This document shows, piece by piece, positions 7,672-16,817 of a stretch of 25,214 nt of DNA. The notes below the pieces were generated by a model that was given only the letters and a program-made list of their open reading frames with translations, ran no database searches and had not been told where the DNA came from. Location: NCBI GenBank assembly GCA_012513245.1, contig JAAZCN010000011.1, forward strand, positions 1 through 25,214, written 5' to 3'. The position numbers and the translations under genes are program-made. This stretch comes from Synergistaceae bacterium. Lineage in GTDB: Bacteria > Synergistota > Synergistia > Synergistales > Synergistaceae. Numbering within the stretch: position 1 is the first letter of the stretch; each line of letters begins with the position of its first letter.

Positions 7672-9077
7672 TGTCACAGTTCAGAGTTTCCGATGCGGCT
7701 TTATGGTCAGGCGGAGAATATTACGGGCCTGATATCCGGCTGGGCCGTTCATGGAAGAACGACAGCAGGGATATAGGCCCCGGAGATGCATTTGTAGCCC
7801 TAAAGGGAGAAAAGACCGACGGACATTACTTTGTACAAAAAGCAATAGAAAGAGGAGCAAAACTTCTGCTTGTAAATTCTGACAGGCTGGAAGAGCTTTC
7901 GCTGTTGGATGCTGAATATTCCGGAATTGCAGTCATTGCTGTTAAAGATACTGAAAAAGCATTGGCAGAGATCGCTAAACAATATTTAAAGCTTCAGGCC
8001 CCCAAAGTAATAGGAATAACAGGAAGCGTAGGCAAAACAACTACAAGAGAGTTGACGGCAAGCCTTCTTCAGACAGAAAAAAAAATCCACAGTGCCTTAA
8101 GAAGCTTTAACACAGTTATAGGATGCAGCCTTACCATTCTTGCCATGCCGGGTGACACAGAAATATTGATCCTGGAGTTTGGAACGAACCATTTTGGTGA
8201 GATTAAAGAAATGGTCTCTCTCTTTCCTCCGCATCTTGCAGTTGTCACAGAGGTAGCTCCCGCACATCTGGAAGGTTTTAAAGATCTTGAGGGTGTACTG
8301 CGTGCTAAAATAGAGATCTTCGAATCAGAAAAACTTGAATTAATAATCTATAACTCAGACAATAAGCTCCTGAAAAAGGAATTGTCCTATAAATATAATA
8401 ACATTAAAAAAATTGGAGTCGGAAGAGAAGAAAAGTCCGGATTGAAAATCCTGGATTCTGTTGTTTTATTGACAGAAGAAGGAGCTCAACTGATCTCAAC
8501 CTATAATTATGAAGGAACACGCTTTGAATTAAAGACCGGTCTTTTTGGTTCGCAGCATTCTTATAATGTCGGCTATGCTTTTCTTGCAGCTCACGAATTT
8601 GGGATCGAAATTTCAGAAGCAGAAGAAAAATTATCTAAATTCTTGCCAATTTCAGGCAGAGGTATATGTAAAAAACTGCCCCAAAATCAATGGGTGATAG
8701 ATGAAGCATACAACGCCAATCCTAGCTCGATGAGGGCGGCGATAGAAAACACTCTTAATGTAGCAGAAAATTCAGGGCTTAGAGCATATGCTGTGCTTGG
8801 TGGAATGAGAGAGCTTGGGGATTCTTCGACTTACTGGCATCAGGATATCCTTAAGACACTCTCTTCGTTTATGAAAACCATCCTTTTAGGCGAGGAATGG
8901 TTTGATCCGACCATCGATTTGCCGGCAAATGCTGAAAGGTACAGAACTTTTGAAGAGATAACGGGCCTTGTTGGCACTGTTTCGCTCCCGGATTCCGTGG
9001 TTTTGATAAAGGGGTCAAACTCCTACGGCCTTAAAAGGCTTGTGGCACTTTTAACGGAGGGTCAATATGTATACTGA
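7671..9077 (+). CDS. murF: UDP-MurNAc-tripeptide:D-Ala-D-Ala ligase MurF
   Basis: MurF adds D-alanyl-D-alanine to UDP-MurNAc-tripeptide, finishing the cytoplasmic precursor. The 468-residue protein has the N-terminal block NDSRDIGPGDAFVALKGEKTDGH (from residue 30; given in full only as part of the family pattern), the P-loop GITGSVGKTTT (115-125), LEFGTNHFGEI, and the C-terminal domain with DEAYNANPSSMRAAIE, a MurF hallmark. I chose ATG 7671, which shares a base with the murE stop (TGATG) and follows AAGGAGG; the longer frame from GTG 7638 would lie wholly inside murE. The gene for the D-Ala-D-Ala ligase (ddl) is not in the window. It overlaps mraY by 11 bases. Confidence 0.96.
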   Translation: MSQFRVSDAALWSGGEYYGPDIRLGRSWKNDSRDIGPGDAFVALKGEKTDGHYFVQKAIERGAKLLLVNSDRLEELSLLDAEYSGIAVIAVKDTEKALAEIAKQYLKLQAPKVIGITGSVGKTTTRELTASLLQTEKKIHSALRSFNTVIGCSLTILAMPGDTEILILEFGTNHFGEIKEMVSLFPPHLAVVTEVAPAHLEGFKDLEGVLRAKIEIFESEKLELIIYNSDNKLLKKELSYKYNNIKKIGVGREEKSGLKILDSVVLLTEEGAQLISTYNYEGTRFELKTGLFGSQHSYNVGYAFLAAHEFGIEISEAEEKLSKFLPISGRGICKKLPQNQWVIDEAYNANPSSMRAAIENTLNVAENSGLRAYAVLGGMRELGDSSTYWHQDILKTLSSFMKTILLGEEWFDPTIDLPANAERYRTFEEITGLVGTVSLPDSVVLIKGSNSYGLKRLVALLTEGQYVY

Positions 9078-10032
9078 ATTTGTGATAGTCCTGGCTCTAT
9101 CCCTTTTCGCTGAAATATTTTTTCAGAAAATGTGGATAAAGAAAATGCACAGTCTGAAGATAGAGCAGGTAACTAAGCTCTATGGTCCGTCATGGCATGA
9201 AAAAACCAAAACAGGCACTCCTACTATGGGTGGGATAATTTTTGTGCCTGTCTTTATAATTTCAATATATGCAGGATCTTTCCTGACCCCCTACACAGAC
9301 CTCAGCATTCTTGCCAAAATAGCCCTTTATCCGGTCCTGGCGGCAGCAGTGGGTCTCTGGGACGATTGGGTCAAATATTCAAGAAGGTCAAGCGACGGGT
9401 TGAAAAGTATGGAAAAACTTGTCCTTCAGATACTAGTCACCGTTCCATGGGCTGTATGGGTCACTCCTGATTCCATGATCCTTTTTCCTGCGATTTCAAT
9501 ACCCCGGTATGTGGGTATAGGTCTTATCACCTTCACCGGTGTTGGACTCCAGAACGCCGTCAACGTGACGGACGGCCTGGATGGGCTTGCTGCAGGGTCA
9601 GTGTTGATCTCTCTTCTGGGAGCCCTCTCTTTTCTCGGCAGTGAACCGTCCGTGATAATCTCGATCGGTTCGGCAGTCGGTATATGTTTGGGTTTTTTAT
9701 GGCATAATTCACATCCGGCAAGTGTTTTTATGGGTGATGTGGGGGCGCATTTTTTTGCAGGACTGCTTCTTTCACTCTGCGTCGTATCAGGAGTATTTAT
9801 TTTTGTAATTCCTATCTCTTTCATATTCGGGCTGGAAATAATTTCCGTGGCACTGCAAATAATATCTATTAGATGGTTCAATAAAAAAATATTTCTTATG
9901 AGTCCCGTCCATCACCATTTTGAGATGTTGGGATGGAAAGAGACCCAGATAGTCACCCGTTTTTGGATAGTACACGCTGTGGGTATGCTTATCCTGATGT
10001 CACTTTTGTTTTTATTGATATTCTCGGTATAG
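9067..10032 (+). CDS. mraY: Phospho-MurNAc-pentapeptide transferase MraY
   Basis: MraY is an integral membrane enzyme that moves phospho-MurNAc-pentapeptide onto undecaprenyl phosphate, making lipid I. The 321-residue protein has about ten hydrophobic segments. Key blocks are KTGTPTMGG (48-56), the metal-binding DDW (99-101), NVTDGLDGLAAG (166-177) and PVHHHFEMLGW (280-290). The usual FMGDxGSLALG block reads FMGDVGAHFFAG (221-232): the Asp stays, but the following residues are unusual. The start follows GGAGGG at 9056-9061 with a five-base spacer and lies within the end of murF. A 48-base gap leads to murD. Confidence 0.97.
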   Translation: MYTEFVIVLALSLFAEIFFQKMWIKKMHSLKIEQVTKLYGPSWHEKTKTGTPTMGGIIFVPVFIISIYAGSFLTPYTDLSILAKIALYPVLAAAVGLWDDWVKYSRRSSDGLKSMEKLVLQILVTVPWAVWVTPDSMILFPAISIPRYVGIGLITFTGVGLQNAVNVTDGLDGLAAGSVLISLLGALSFLGSEPSVIISIGSAVGICLGFLWHNSHPASVFMGDVGAHFFAGLLLSLCVVSGVFIFVIPISFIFGLEIISVALQIISIRWFNKKIFLMSPVHHHFEMLGWKETQIVTRFWIVHAVGMLILMSLLFLLIFSV

Positions 10033-10080
10033 AATAAGAGTTTGGTATTTAGCTGAATTGATTTTGCTGGAGGCTTCAAT

Positions 10081-11451
10081 ATGGATAACAATACTATATA
10101 TAAGGATAAAAAGATCTCAGTGATCGGTGCCGGAGTGAGCGGCAGGTCACTGGCTGAACTTGCCGCAAAACTGGGCGCGGAGGTATTCGTCTCTGATCTT
10201 AAAAATATTACCGAAGAAACTGTAAAAGTTTTTGAGGCTATGGGGATAAAATGGGAAGAGGAAGGCAACACAGAGCGAGTCCTTGTCTGTGACGAAATCA
10301 TCCTCAGTTCGGGAATATCGCATGATATACCAATTTTGAAGCTTGCTGCTTCTAAAGGTATCCCTGTGACAGGTGAGCTTGATTTTGTTTACCAGTTCAT
10401 GTCCGGCAGAATAACAGCGGTAACAGGAAGCAATGGAAAGACGACAACAGCCTCTATGTTAGGTTTTTTCCTGGAAAGATCAGGAGCGGTTTCGATGACC
10501 GGGGGCAATATCGGAAATTCTGCAGCGAATGCGGCATATAACAGGACCGACTTTCTGGTACTGGAACTGAGCAGTTTTCAGCTGAACAGGGTCAATAAAT
10601 TTAAATGCGATATCGCGATCGTGACCAATCTTGCACCGGACCACATCGACTGGCACGGATCCTACGAAAAATATGTAGAAGCAAAAGCCAACGTAATTCT
10701 ATCCCTTGCCCCAAACGGATATGCGATATACCAGGAGAGGGATTCAAAAGATCTCAACGTGCCTGATGGCATGGGGTATCCATTAAGCTGGCAAAAACCC
10801 GACAACGGCAAAAAAGGGATCTATCTCGACAAGGAAAGCTCTGTTGCTTTCATCTGCGTTAAAGAGGGAGAAAACGCCATAAAACTCTTTGATTTCGAGG
10901 CAGTAAAACTGCTGGGGTCTCATAATATTGAAAATACTGCTATGGCATCCGCTGCACTTTTACTTCTTGGGCATGGACCGGCAGACCCTGCGGCGATCTC
11001 TGAATATGAACCGCCCAGGCACCGCTGCGCCTTTGCCGGATCATTCAAAGGTATAACGTTTGTAGACGATTCGAAGGGGACTAATGTGGCAGCTTCTGTG
11101 GCAGCAATGAGTTCTCTGGAAGGTGATAAAGTAATGATTTTGGGAGGACAGGGTAAAGGCGAGGATTATGCGCCTCTTGCCGAAGCGGTCTTAAAATATG
11201 CAAAAAGCGTTTTACTGGTAGGTGCAGAAAAAGAAAAGATCTCATTTGCACTTGATAAGGCCGGATATAAAAGTTATTCTACCGTAGCAACTATGGAAGA
11301 GGCTGTCGAAGAAGCTTACAGGAACGCTGCGCCCGGAGATACTGTGTTGCTCTCTCCCGCATGTACGAGCTGGGACATGTATCCCAACTACGGGGCAAGG
11401 GGAGACCATTTTTGTGAGCTGGTAAAAGGTATAATTGAGAGAGATTCTTAA
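10081..11451 (+). CDS. murD: UDP-MurNAc-L-alanine:D-glutamate ligase MurD
   Basis: MurD adds D-glutamate to UDP-MurNAc-L-alanine in the cytoplasm, one step before MurE. The 456-residue protein begins with a Rossmann-like UDP-binding domain (VIGAGVSGRSLAELA at about 14-28), then the P-loop TGSNGKTT (115-122), GGNIGN, LELSSFQL, NLAPDHIDWHGS, and a C-terminal domain with FVDDSKGTN and SPACTSWDMYPNYGARGDHF, all typical of MurD. TGGAGG at 10068-10073 is seven bases before ATG. Three bases separate it from ftsW. Confidence 0.97.
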   Translation: MDNNTIYKDKKISVIGAGVSGRSLAELAAKLGAEVFVSDLKNITEETVKVFEAMGIKWEEEGNTERVLVCDEIILSSGISHDIPILKLAASKGIPVTGELDFVYQFMSGRITAVTGSNGKTTTASMLGFFLERSGAVSMTGGNIGNSAANAAYNRTDFLVLELSSFQLNRVNKFKCDIAIVTNLAPDHIDWHGSYEKYVEAKANVILSLAPNGYAIYQERDSKDLNVPDGMGYPLSWQKPDNGKKGIYLDKESSVAFICVKEGENAIKLFDFEAVKLLGSHNIENTAMASAALLLLGHGPADPAAISEYEPPRHRCAFAGSFKGITFVDDSKGTNVAASVAAMSSLEGDKVMILGGQGKGEDYAPLAEAVLKYAKSVLLVGAEKEKISFALDKAGYKSYSTVATMEEAVEEAYRNAAPGDTVLLSPACTSWDMYPNYGARGDHFCELVKGIIERDS

Positions 11452-11454
11452 TTC

Positions 11455-12585
11455 ATGAATGGCATGGAGAAAGTTAGAGAAAATAAAAAGAGGTTTAGGA
11501 TCAACCCCTTTATCTGGGTCATTCCCCTGATATTGAGCGGTATTGGGATCCTTATGATAACTTCGACAACAAGCCCGAGTTCTTTTACCCAAACAGGGAC
11601 TCCGTTTCAGATGGGGATAAAACAGGCACAATGGCTTCTTATCGCTATAACAGCGATGTTTGTCGTTTTTGTCATACCTCTGCGATTCTGGTATAAAGTG
11701 AGCGTCCCTTTCCTGATACTGACCTGGGGGATGTGCTGGCTGCCTCTTTTTCCGGGGATAGGCATGAACGTAGGAGGGGCCTGCCGCTGGATAAATGTTC
11801 CGGGATCATCTGTTTCCATCCAGCCGGGAGAGCTGCTTTGCCTTGCAATGGCATTTCATCTTGCAAAGTTGCTTTCAAGGTGGGACAAAGACCCGAGTAA
11901 AGCCTTTTTATCTACGATAATACTTGTAGGACTTGCTTCTGTGCCTCTTTCTCTGCAGCCTGACCTCGGAACTATAATTTTGATATTTTTGATCGCAATG
12001 GGAATGTATGTGGAAAGAATAGGCTGGAAGCTGCCTCTGATCGCAGGCGGACTGCTTGCCGGGTGTATTTTCCCAATGCTGGTGTTTTTTGAACCTTACA
12101 GGATGAGAAGAATGTCGGCATTCCTGGATCCATGGAGCGACCCGCTTGATAAAGGATTTCAAGCGATACAGGGGCTTATTGCATTTTCTAATGGAGGATT
12201 TTGGGGCGCCGGGCTGGGACACGGTTTTCAGAAACTAAACTATCTGCCCGCGGCTTACACAGATTTTATTTATGCCGCTATAGGTGAGGAGCTTGGGCTT
12301 ATAGGCACGTTAGGGGTAATAGGACTTTTCGCATTCTGGATCAGCCAGACGAAAATGATCTATTACAGAGTCCCTGACGGTTTCAAGACATCACTTACAT
12401 GGGGAGTCGCTCTTACGGTAGTGCTTCCTTTGGTGATAAACGTGGCAGGTGTTACAAAGCTTATCCCTTTGACCGGGATGCCTCTTCCTTTTATAAGTTA
12501 CGGCGGAACTTCGCTTTTGACAATGTGGACCAGAATAGGAATAATGCTTCGCCTGGAAAAAGAGAGTCATATGAGAGAGGAATAG
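11455..12585 (+). CDS. ftsW: SEDS-family peptidoglycan polymerase FtsW
   Basis: FtsW is a multi-pass membrane glycosyltransferase that polymerises lipid II at the septum with its partner FtsI, also encoded here. The 376-residue protein shows SEDS signatures: GGACRWINVPG, LQPDLGTIIL (with the conserved Asp), RRMSAFLDPWSDPLDKGFQA, GLGHGFQKLNYLPAAYTDFI, GEELGLIG and PFISYGGTS. Between murD and murG it must be FtsW and not RodA by context. The ATG at 11455 is four bases after the murD stop; a second ATG at 11464 is possible but has no better ribosome site. Confidence 0.95.
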   Translation: MNGMEKVRENKKRFRINPFIWVIPLILSGIGILMITSTTSPSSFTQTGTPFQMGIKQAQWLLIAITAMFVVFVIPLRFWYKVSVPFLILTWGMCWLPLFPGIGMNVGGACRWINVPGSSVSIQPGELLCLAMAFHLAKLLSRWDKDPSKAFLSTIILVGLASVPLSLQPDLGTIILIFLIAMGMYVERIGWKLPLIAGGLLAGCIFPMLVFFEPYRMRRMSAFLDPWSDPLDKGFQAIQGLIAFSNGGFWGAGLGHGFQKLNYLPAAYTDFIYAAIGEELGLIGTLGVIGLFAFWISQTKMIYYRVPDGFKTSLTWGVALTVVLPLVINVAGVTKLIPLTGMPLPFISYGGTSLLTMWTRIGIMLRLEKESHMREE

Positions 12586-12588
12586 GCC

Positions 12589-13659
12589 ATGACGAAGAGA
12601 TTGCTTCTTGTAGCCGGAGGAACAGGGGGCCATATATGGCCGGCAATATCTTTTGGGCAGTGGATCGGTAGAAACAGGCCTGACTCATCTGTCTCATATA
12701 TTTGTGGAAAACGGTCTCTGGAACTAGAGATATATAGATCAGCCGGTATAGAACCACAGCAGCTGCAAATCGAAGGCTCGCCATTTTCCGGGTACGGACT
12801 TGATAAGTTTAAAAGAACGTATGACCAGATCCCTGCCGTAAGAAGGTCAGTCAGCCTTATAAGATCTACGGCACCGGACGGTGTCCTGCTGTTTGGAGGG
12901 TATATATCCTTTCCGGTCCTACTGGCCTGCAAGATGCTTAGAACGCCTGTTGCAGTCCACGAACAGAATGCTTACGCGGGGAAGGTAACGAGGTTGGCAT
13001 CAAAGATGGGAACAGAAATTTTTTCAGGTTGGCGCGAATGTCTTCCTTTGCCATCTTCAAAGTTTACAAGGATCGGAGTCCCGGTAAGGGAATTTGCCAA
13101 AGTGCCGCCGAAAGATGCCTGGAATGAACTTGGGTTGCCGGGAGAACTTCCCGACGGACCGAAAGTTTTGGTCTTTTCAGGCTCTCTTGGCAGTACGCAT
13201 ATAAAGGATCTTGCAATGGAGTTGTCCTTCGAAAAAGAGTTTACAGGCTGGACATTTATCATACCTGCCGTCTCTGAAAAAGCAGAGAAAATAAATGATA
13301 ATGTGTTCATTCTCCCTAAGGTGTGGAAGACAGAGCTGCTTTACAGCCTGGCGGATGTTGCGGTGGTAAGGGGAGGAGGATCGACCCTTACAGAGGTTTC
13401 AGTGCTTGGGATACCCTCTCTTGTGATACCTTGGGGAGACGCCGCTGATAATCATCAGTATTATAATGCGGTCTCTTTTTCCTCTGAAAACAGGTCTATA
13501 TTATGGGACGAGAAAAGGTCGAGAGAAGATTTTGCAAAAAGCCTCCTCAGACTGTATGATACCAAGTTGGATAAAAACAACAATGAAAGAGAAAAACAGT
13601 ATAACAGCGCAGGGCGAATATGCGAGGATCTGTGGCTTGCGCTTTCTTCCTGTTTTTGA
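12589..13659 (+). CDS. murG: UDP-GlcNAc:lipid I N-acetylglucosaminyltransferase MurG
   Basis: MurG adds GlcNAc to lipid I on the inner membrane face, giving lipid II. It is a GT-B fold glycosyltransferase of 356 residues: GGTGGHIWPA at residues 10-19, HEQNAYAGKVTRLAS in the N-domain, VFSGSLGSTHIKDL at the domain junction, and the C-domain UDP-GlcNAc site RGGGSTLTEVSVLGIPSLVI. The family more often has GGSxGA at the junction; here it reads SGSLGS, a mild variation. AGAGAGG at 12574-12580 serves ATG 12589. Its 3' end touches the ribosome site of murC. Confidence 0.95.
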   Translation: MTKRLLLVAGGTGGHIWPAISFGQWIGRNRPDSSVSYICGKRSLELEIYRSAGIEPQQLQIEGSPFSGYGLDKFKRTYDQIPAVRRSVSLIRSTAPDGVLLFGGYISFPVLLACKMLRTPVAVHEQNAYAGKVTRLASKMGTEIFSGWRECLPLPSSKFTRIGVPVREFAKVPPKDAWNELGLPGELPDGPKVLVFSGSLGSTHIKDLAMELSFEKEFTGWTFIIPAVSEKAEKINDNVFILPKVWKTELLYSLADVAVVRGGGSTLTEVSVLGIPSLVIPWGDAADNHQYYNAVSFSSENRSILWDEKRSREDFAKSLLRLYDTKLDKNNNEREKQYNSAGRICEDLWLALSSCF

Positions 13660-13667
13660 AAGGAGAG
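13659..13667 (+). promoter_or_regulatory. Ribosome binding site deciding the murC TTG start
   Basis: AAAGGAGAG spans the last base of murG and the bases after it, followed by six T and then TTG at 13674. The open frame extends upstream to an ATG at 13620 inside murG, but that ATG lacks a comparable site and would add 18 residues not expected in MurC. Confidence 0.75.
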
Positions 13668-13673
13668 TTTTTT

Positions 13674-15104
13674 TTGGTACCTGTGACAGACAAAGATCTT
13701 AAGACAAAGAATATTCATCTGATGGGAATAGGTGGGGCAGGGATGAGCGGCCTGGCCATCCTGCTTGATGAGATCGGTGCCAGAGTCTCGGGGTGTGACA
13801 TGATCCAGACATCATACATGCAGGGCCTGAAAAAAAGAAACATACCAATTGAGATGGGACACGACGCCAAACATATAGATGACTTTATGCCCAACATTCT
13901 GGTTTATTCAAGCGCGATCCCCCAGGACCACTCCGAAATATTGAAGGCGTGGCAGCAGGGTATAACCGTTTCACGCCGGGCCGAGATACTCAGCCTCATA
14001 TTTAATGCAAGGAGAGGAGTTGGGGTAGCCGGTACCCACGGCAAAACGACAACTTCTTCAATGATCTCACTTATTGCGGAACTGGCAGATACCGACCCAA
14101 CTGTGGCAATTGGAGGAGAGCTGGCTGACATAGGCACCAACGCCAAACTCGGACATGGTGAGTATATGGTCGCCGAGCTTGACGAAAGCGACCGTTCCTT
14201 CGTATATTTTCACCCTGAGATAGCAGTTATAACAAATATAGACTGGGATCACAGGGACTATTATATTACATTCAAATCTGTAACAGACGCTTTTGCTGAA
14301 TTTTTAGCCCACAGGAAAGAGGACGGTAAAAGCATAATCTGTATGGAAGACCCCGGAGTAAACACCCTTTGTGCGGATTACGGCATCTCTGACGGAGTGA
14401 TCACATATGGATGGGGCACCGGCTGGGACTGGGGTGCCACGGAGATCGAGCATAATGACGGTGGAGGGGTATCCTATACGCTCAACAGGAAGGGTGAGAG
14501 GATAGAAAGAATGACCCTTGCTGTTTCAGGGGAGCACAATGTGCTTAACTCGCTTGCGGCATGTGCTGCCGCTCATGAAATGGGCATACCCACGGAAAAA
14601 GTTAAAAACGCTCTGGCTGGATTTAAAGGTGCAAAACGCCGTTTGCAAAAAATGGGAGAGGTTGGCGACATACTCGTGTATGATGATTATGGTCACCATC
14701 CCAGCGAGATATTCGCGACACTCAGTACCGTTCGGAAGATATTCCCTAAAAGAAGGCTCGTTTCTATATTTCAGCCCCACCGCTTCAGCAGGACAGCAGC
14801 TCTGTACAAGGAATTTGCAGATGCTCTTTCACTTGCAGACAGGGCATTTATACTCCCTGTATACGGATCAGACGAGATGCCCATTGAAGGAGTAACTTCC
14901 AAGATGATCTTCGACGCAGCATCGGAAGACAACAGAGCTCACTACGAACTTTCAGGCAACTTTGACGACCTTGTCCGTTCTGTCTGTGCGACAGCAAGAA
15001 GCGGCGATGTTATCCTCACGATAGGTGCCGGAAGCGTTGGGACCCTCGGTAAAAAAATATGCGAAACGCTCGAACTGATGCACAAAAAAGAGGGGAAAGA
15101 GTGA
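13674..15104 (+). CDS. murC: UDP-MurNAc:L-alanine ligase MurC
   Basis: MurC adds the first amino acid, L-alanine, to UDP-MurNAc. The 476-residue protein starts with the UDP-binding glycine loop IHLMGIGGAGMSGLA (14-28), followed by VYSSAIP, the P-loop GTHGKTTT (120-127), AELDESDRSF, ITNIDWDHRDYY and, in the C-terminal domain, DDYGHHPSEI and FQPHRFSRT, all MurC hallmarks. The start is TTG, read from the strong ribosome site just before it and from the short N-terminus common in the family. It ends one base before the murB TTG start, so the two are likely coupled. Confidence 0.95.
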   Translation: MVPVTDKDLKTKNIHLMGIGGAGMSGLAILLDEIGARVSGCDMIQTSYMQGLKKRNIPIEMGHDAKHIDDFMPNILVYSSAIPQDHSEILKAWQQGITVSRRAEILSLIFNARRGVGVAGTHGKTTTSSMISLIAELADTDPTVAIGGELADIGTNAKLGHGEYMVAELDESDRSFVYFHPEIAVITNIDWDHRDYYITFKSVTDAFAEFLAHRKEDGKSIICMEDPGVNTLCADYGISDGVITYGWGTGWDWGATEIEHNDGGGVSYTLNRKGERIERMTLAVSGEHNVLNSLAACAAAHEMGIPTEKVKNALAGFKGAKRRLQKMGEVGDILVYDDYGHHPSEIFATLSTVRKIFPKRRLVSIFQPHRFSRTAALYKEFADALSLADRAFILPVYGSDEMPIEGVTSKMIFDAASEDNRAHYELSGNFDDLVRSVCATARSGDVILTIGAGSVGTLGKKICETLELMHKKEGKE

Positions 15105-15105
15105 T

Positions 15106-15990
15106 TTGCAGAGGGATCATCCTTTAAGAGATCTGAACACATGGGGCGTAGGTGGCAGCTGCACTACATATGACTTGCCGACAACAGCGGAAGAAGCATC
15201 AAAGTCTGTTGCTGTGGCTCTAAAACAAAGCCTAAGTCTCTATGTCCTTGGCGGAGGATCCAATGTGCTTGTTTCGGACGATCCCATTGATTCTGCGGTG
15301 ATCCATACCGAAAAGCTTGATTCAATAAAACTGAAAAGAACGGGAAATGACGAAGTTATAGAATTAGAGGCCGGAGCAGGAACATCGGTGAAAAAACTGC
15401 TTGCACTCTCAATAAATGAGGGATTAAGCGGACTTGAATTTTTGACCGGTATCCCGGGTACACTGGGAGGAGCTTTGTGGGGTAATGCCGGCTCGGACGG
15501 TAGCGGATTCAATGGTCTTATCAAAGAGGCCTGTGCCGTTGACCGGAATGCCCGCACTATAAAGCTCGGAGAAGACTTGTTAAACTGGAAATATCGCACA
15601 TGTCCTGTCGATGCAAGCATTATCGCGCTGATCACCTCCTGTGTGATCTCTTTAAGAACGGCACCGAAAGAAATGATCTTTAAAAACATTAAAAGGTTTG
15701 CCGGTATGAAAAAGGGACAGCCTTTGGGAAGAAAGACAGCCGGATGTGTATTTAAAAACCCTCCGGGGATGTCGGCAGGCTTTCTACTGGATAGAAGCGG
15801 GTGCAAAGGGATGAGGGTAGGCGGAGCTGTTGTTTCGGAATTTCATGCCAATTTTATTGTAAATTCCGGGGATGCCTCATCACAGGACATATATAAACTT
15901 TGTGAGCTTTGTAGAGATATGGTGCTGAAGCTGTACGGGGTAGATCTGGAATATGAAATTAAATTTCTGGGCAATTTCAAGAAGGACTAG
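15106..15990 (+). CDS. murB: UDP-N-acetylenolpyruvoylglucosamine reductase MurB (type II-like) with Cys at the Ser site
   Basis: MurB is a cytoplasmic FAD enzyme that reduces enolpyruvyl-UDP-GlcNAc to UDP-MurNAc with NADPH. The 294-residue protein has NTWGVGG (11-17), the FAD motif LGGGSNVLVSD (48-58), GLEFLTGIPGTLGGALWGNAG, WKYRTC (catalytic-type Arg164), and LEYEIKFLG at the end with the expected Glu. The usual catalytic Ser in the AGSVFKNP block is Cys214 here (AGCVFKNPPG). Short type II architecture fits. The start is TTG at 15106 just after the murC stop; the purine-rich GGGGAAAGAG upstream is a modest ribosome site. It overlaps the next gene by 38 bases. Confidence 0.93.
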   Translation: MQRDHPLRDLNTWGVGGSCTTYDLPTTAEEASKSVAVALKQSLSLYVLGGGSNVLVSDDPIDSAVIHTEKLDSIKLKRTGNDEVIELEAGAGTSVKKLLALSINEGLSGLEFLTGIPGTLGGALWGNAGSDGSGFNGLIKEACAVDRNARTIKLGEDLLNWKYRTCPVDASIIALITSCVISLRTAPKEMIFKNIKRFAGMKKGQPLGRKTAGCVFKNPPGMSAGFLLDRSGCKGMRVGGAVVSEFHANFIVNSGDASSQDIYKLCELCRDMVLKLYGVDLEYEIKFLGNFKKD

Positions 15991-16774
15991 AAAGAGGCTA
16001 AAAGTCTTTCTGCTGATCGTATCCCTTGCCGGCGGTATGCTCGCAGCTGCAGAGACAAGGTATGCTATTTTCAGGCTTTATGGGATCGATACCGATCCTG
16101 CCGGGATATTGTCGGAACAGGCGGTTTGGGGCACCATAAGACCTCAACATGAAAAGATCTGGATGCTGCTTTGGCTCTCTAAAGAAAAATACTGCGAAAA
16201 TATCAAAGCCTATTACCCTGTAAACCTTAGGATGGAACTCTCCGGGTGGGGAAGGTTCAGGCTTGAAGTTTTGCCTCTTGAGCCTGCGTTCAGAATGTTC
16301 TGGGGCGGCAAGTTCTGGTACGTAGCAGCAGACGGCAGGACATGGCTGAGTTCGCTGAAAGAAAACACTTTTATCAGCTCTGAAAAGGCAGATGCTCTTC
16401 CTCTACTCTCATGGAGCACTGACAGAGCGACCCCAATGGATCTTTCCGGGGACCATGGAAACGTTTTTTTCTCCAGCTTGCCTTTAGGAAAAGTTTCTCT
16501 TTGGTACGACAACCTCAAAGCGCTCGGTTGGTCAGAGAAAGTAAAGTTTATCCAGGCCGGTTCCAGAGAGGGCAAAGAGGTCGTAAGGCTGATCCTTTTT
16601 GATAATGAAGGTGGCAACGGGACAAATATAATGCTTTTGGATGATCCCGGAGAATGGCAGACCGCAGGTCTGGCGATAAAAAAAATATATCCCGATATTT
16701 CTAAAATTTCTTCGAATGTCTTTATAGATACTACATACAAAGGTAAAATTCTCGTGAAAAATAAGGTACAATAA
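15953..16774 (+). CDS. Membrane protein in the ftsQ position, divergent FtsQ/DivIB candidate
   Basis: A 273-residue protein with a basic N-terminal tail (RRTRKRLK), one membrane segment at about residues 17-34, and a large part expected outside the membrane. It lies between murB and ftsA, where ftsQ normally sits. The pattern YPVNLRMELSGWGRF, LEVLPLEPAFRMFWGGKFWY and AADGRTWL resembles the FtsQ strand order in which a mother-domain strand ends in x-x-E-P-A and is followed by a Y-V-D-x-x-G motif, and the tail SNVFIDTTYKGKILVK resembles the FtsQ end. A clear POTRA domain is not obvious by eye. The role in linking FtsL/FtsB to FtsA is therefore inferred from context. The start overlaps murB by 38 bases with only a weak ribosome site. 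Confidence 0.7.
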   Translation: MKLNFWAISRRTRKRLKVFLLIVSLAGGMLAAAETRYAIFRLYGIDTDPAGILSEQAVWGTIRPQHEKIWMLLWLSKEKYCENIKAYYPVNLRMELSGWGRFRLEVLPLEPAFRMFWGGKFWYVAADGRTWLSSLKENTFISSEKADALPLLSWSTDRATPMDLSGDHGNVFFSSLPLGKVSLWYDNLKALGWSEKVKFIQAGSREGKEVVRLILFDNEGGNGTNIMLLDDPGEWQTAGLAIKKIYPDISKISSNVFIDTTYKGKILVKNKVQ

Positions 16775-16817
16775 GAGTCGAAAATGTTTCTCATCAAGAA
16801 GAGAGGGGGCTATTTGA

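Noticed and set aside
13620..13673. Upstream ATG start for murC
   Set aside because: It would lie in murG and add a Phe/Leu-rich stretch not seen in MurC; the TTG after AAAGGAGAG is better placed.
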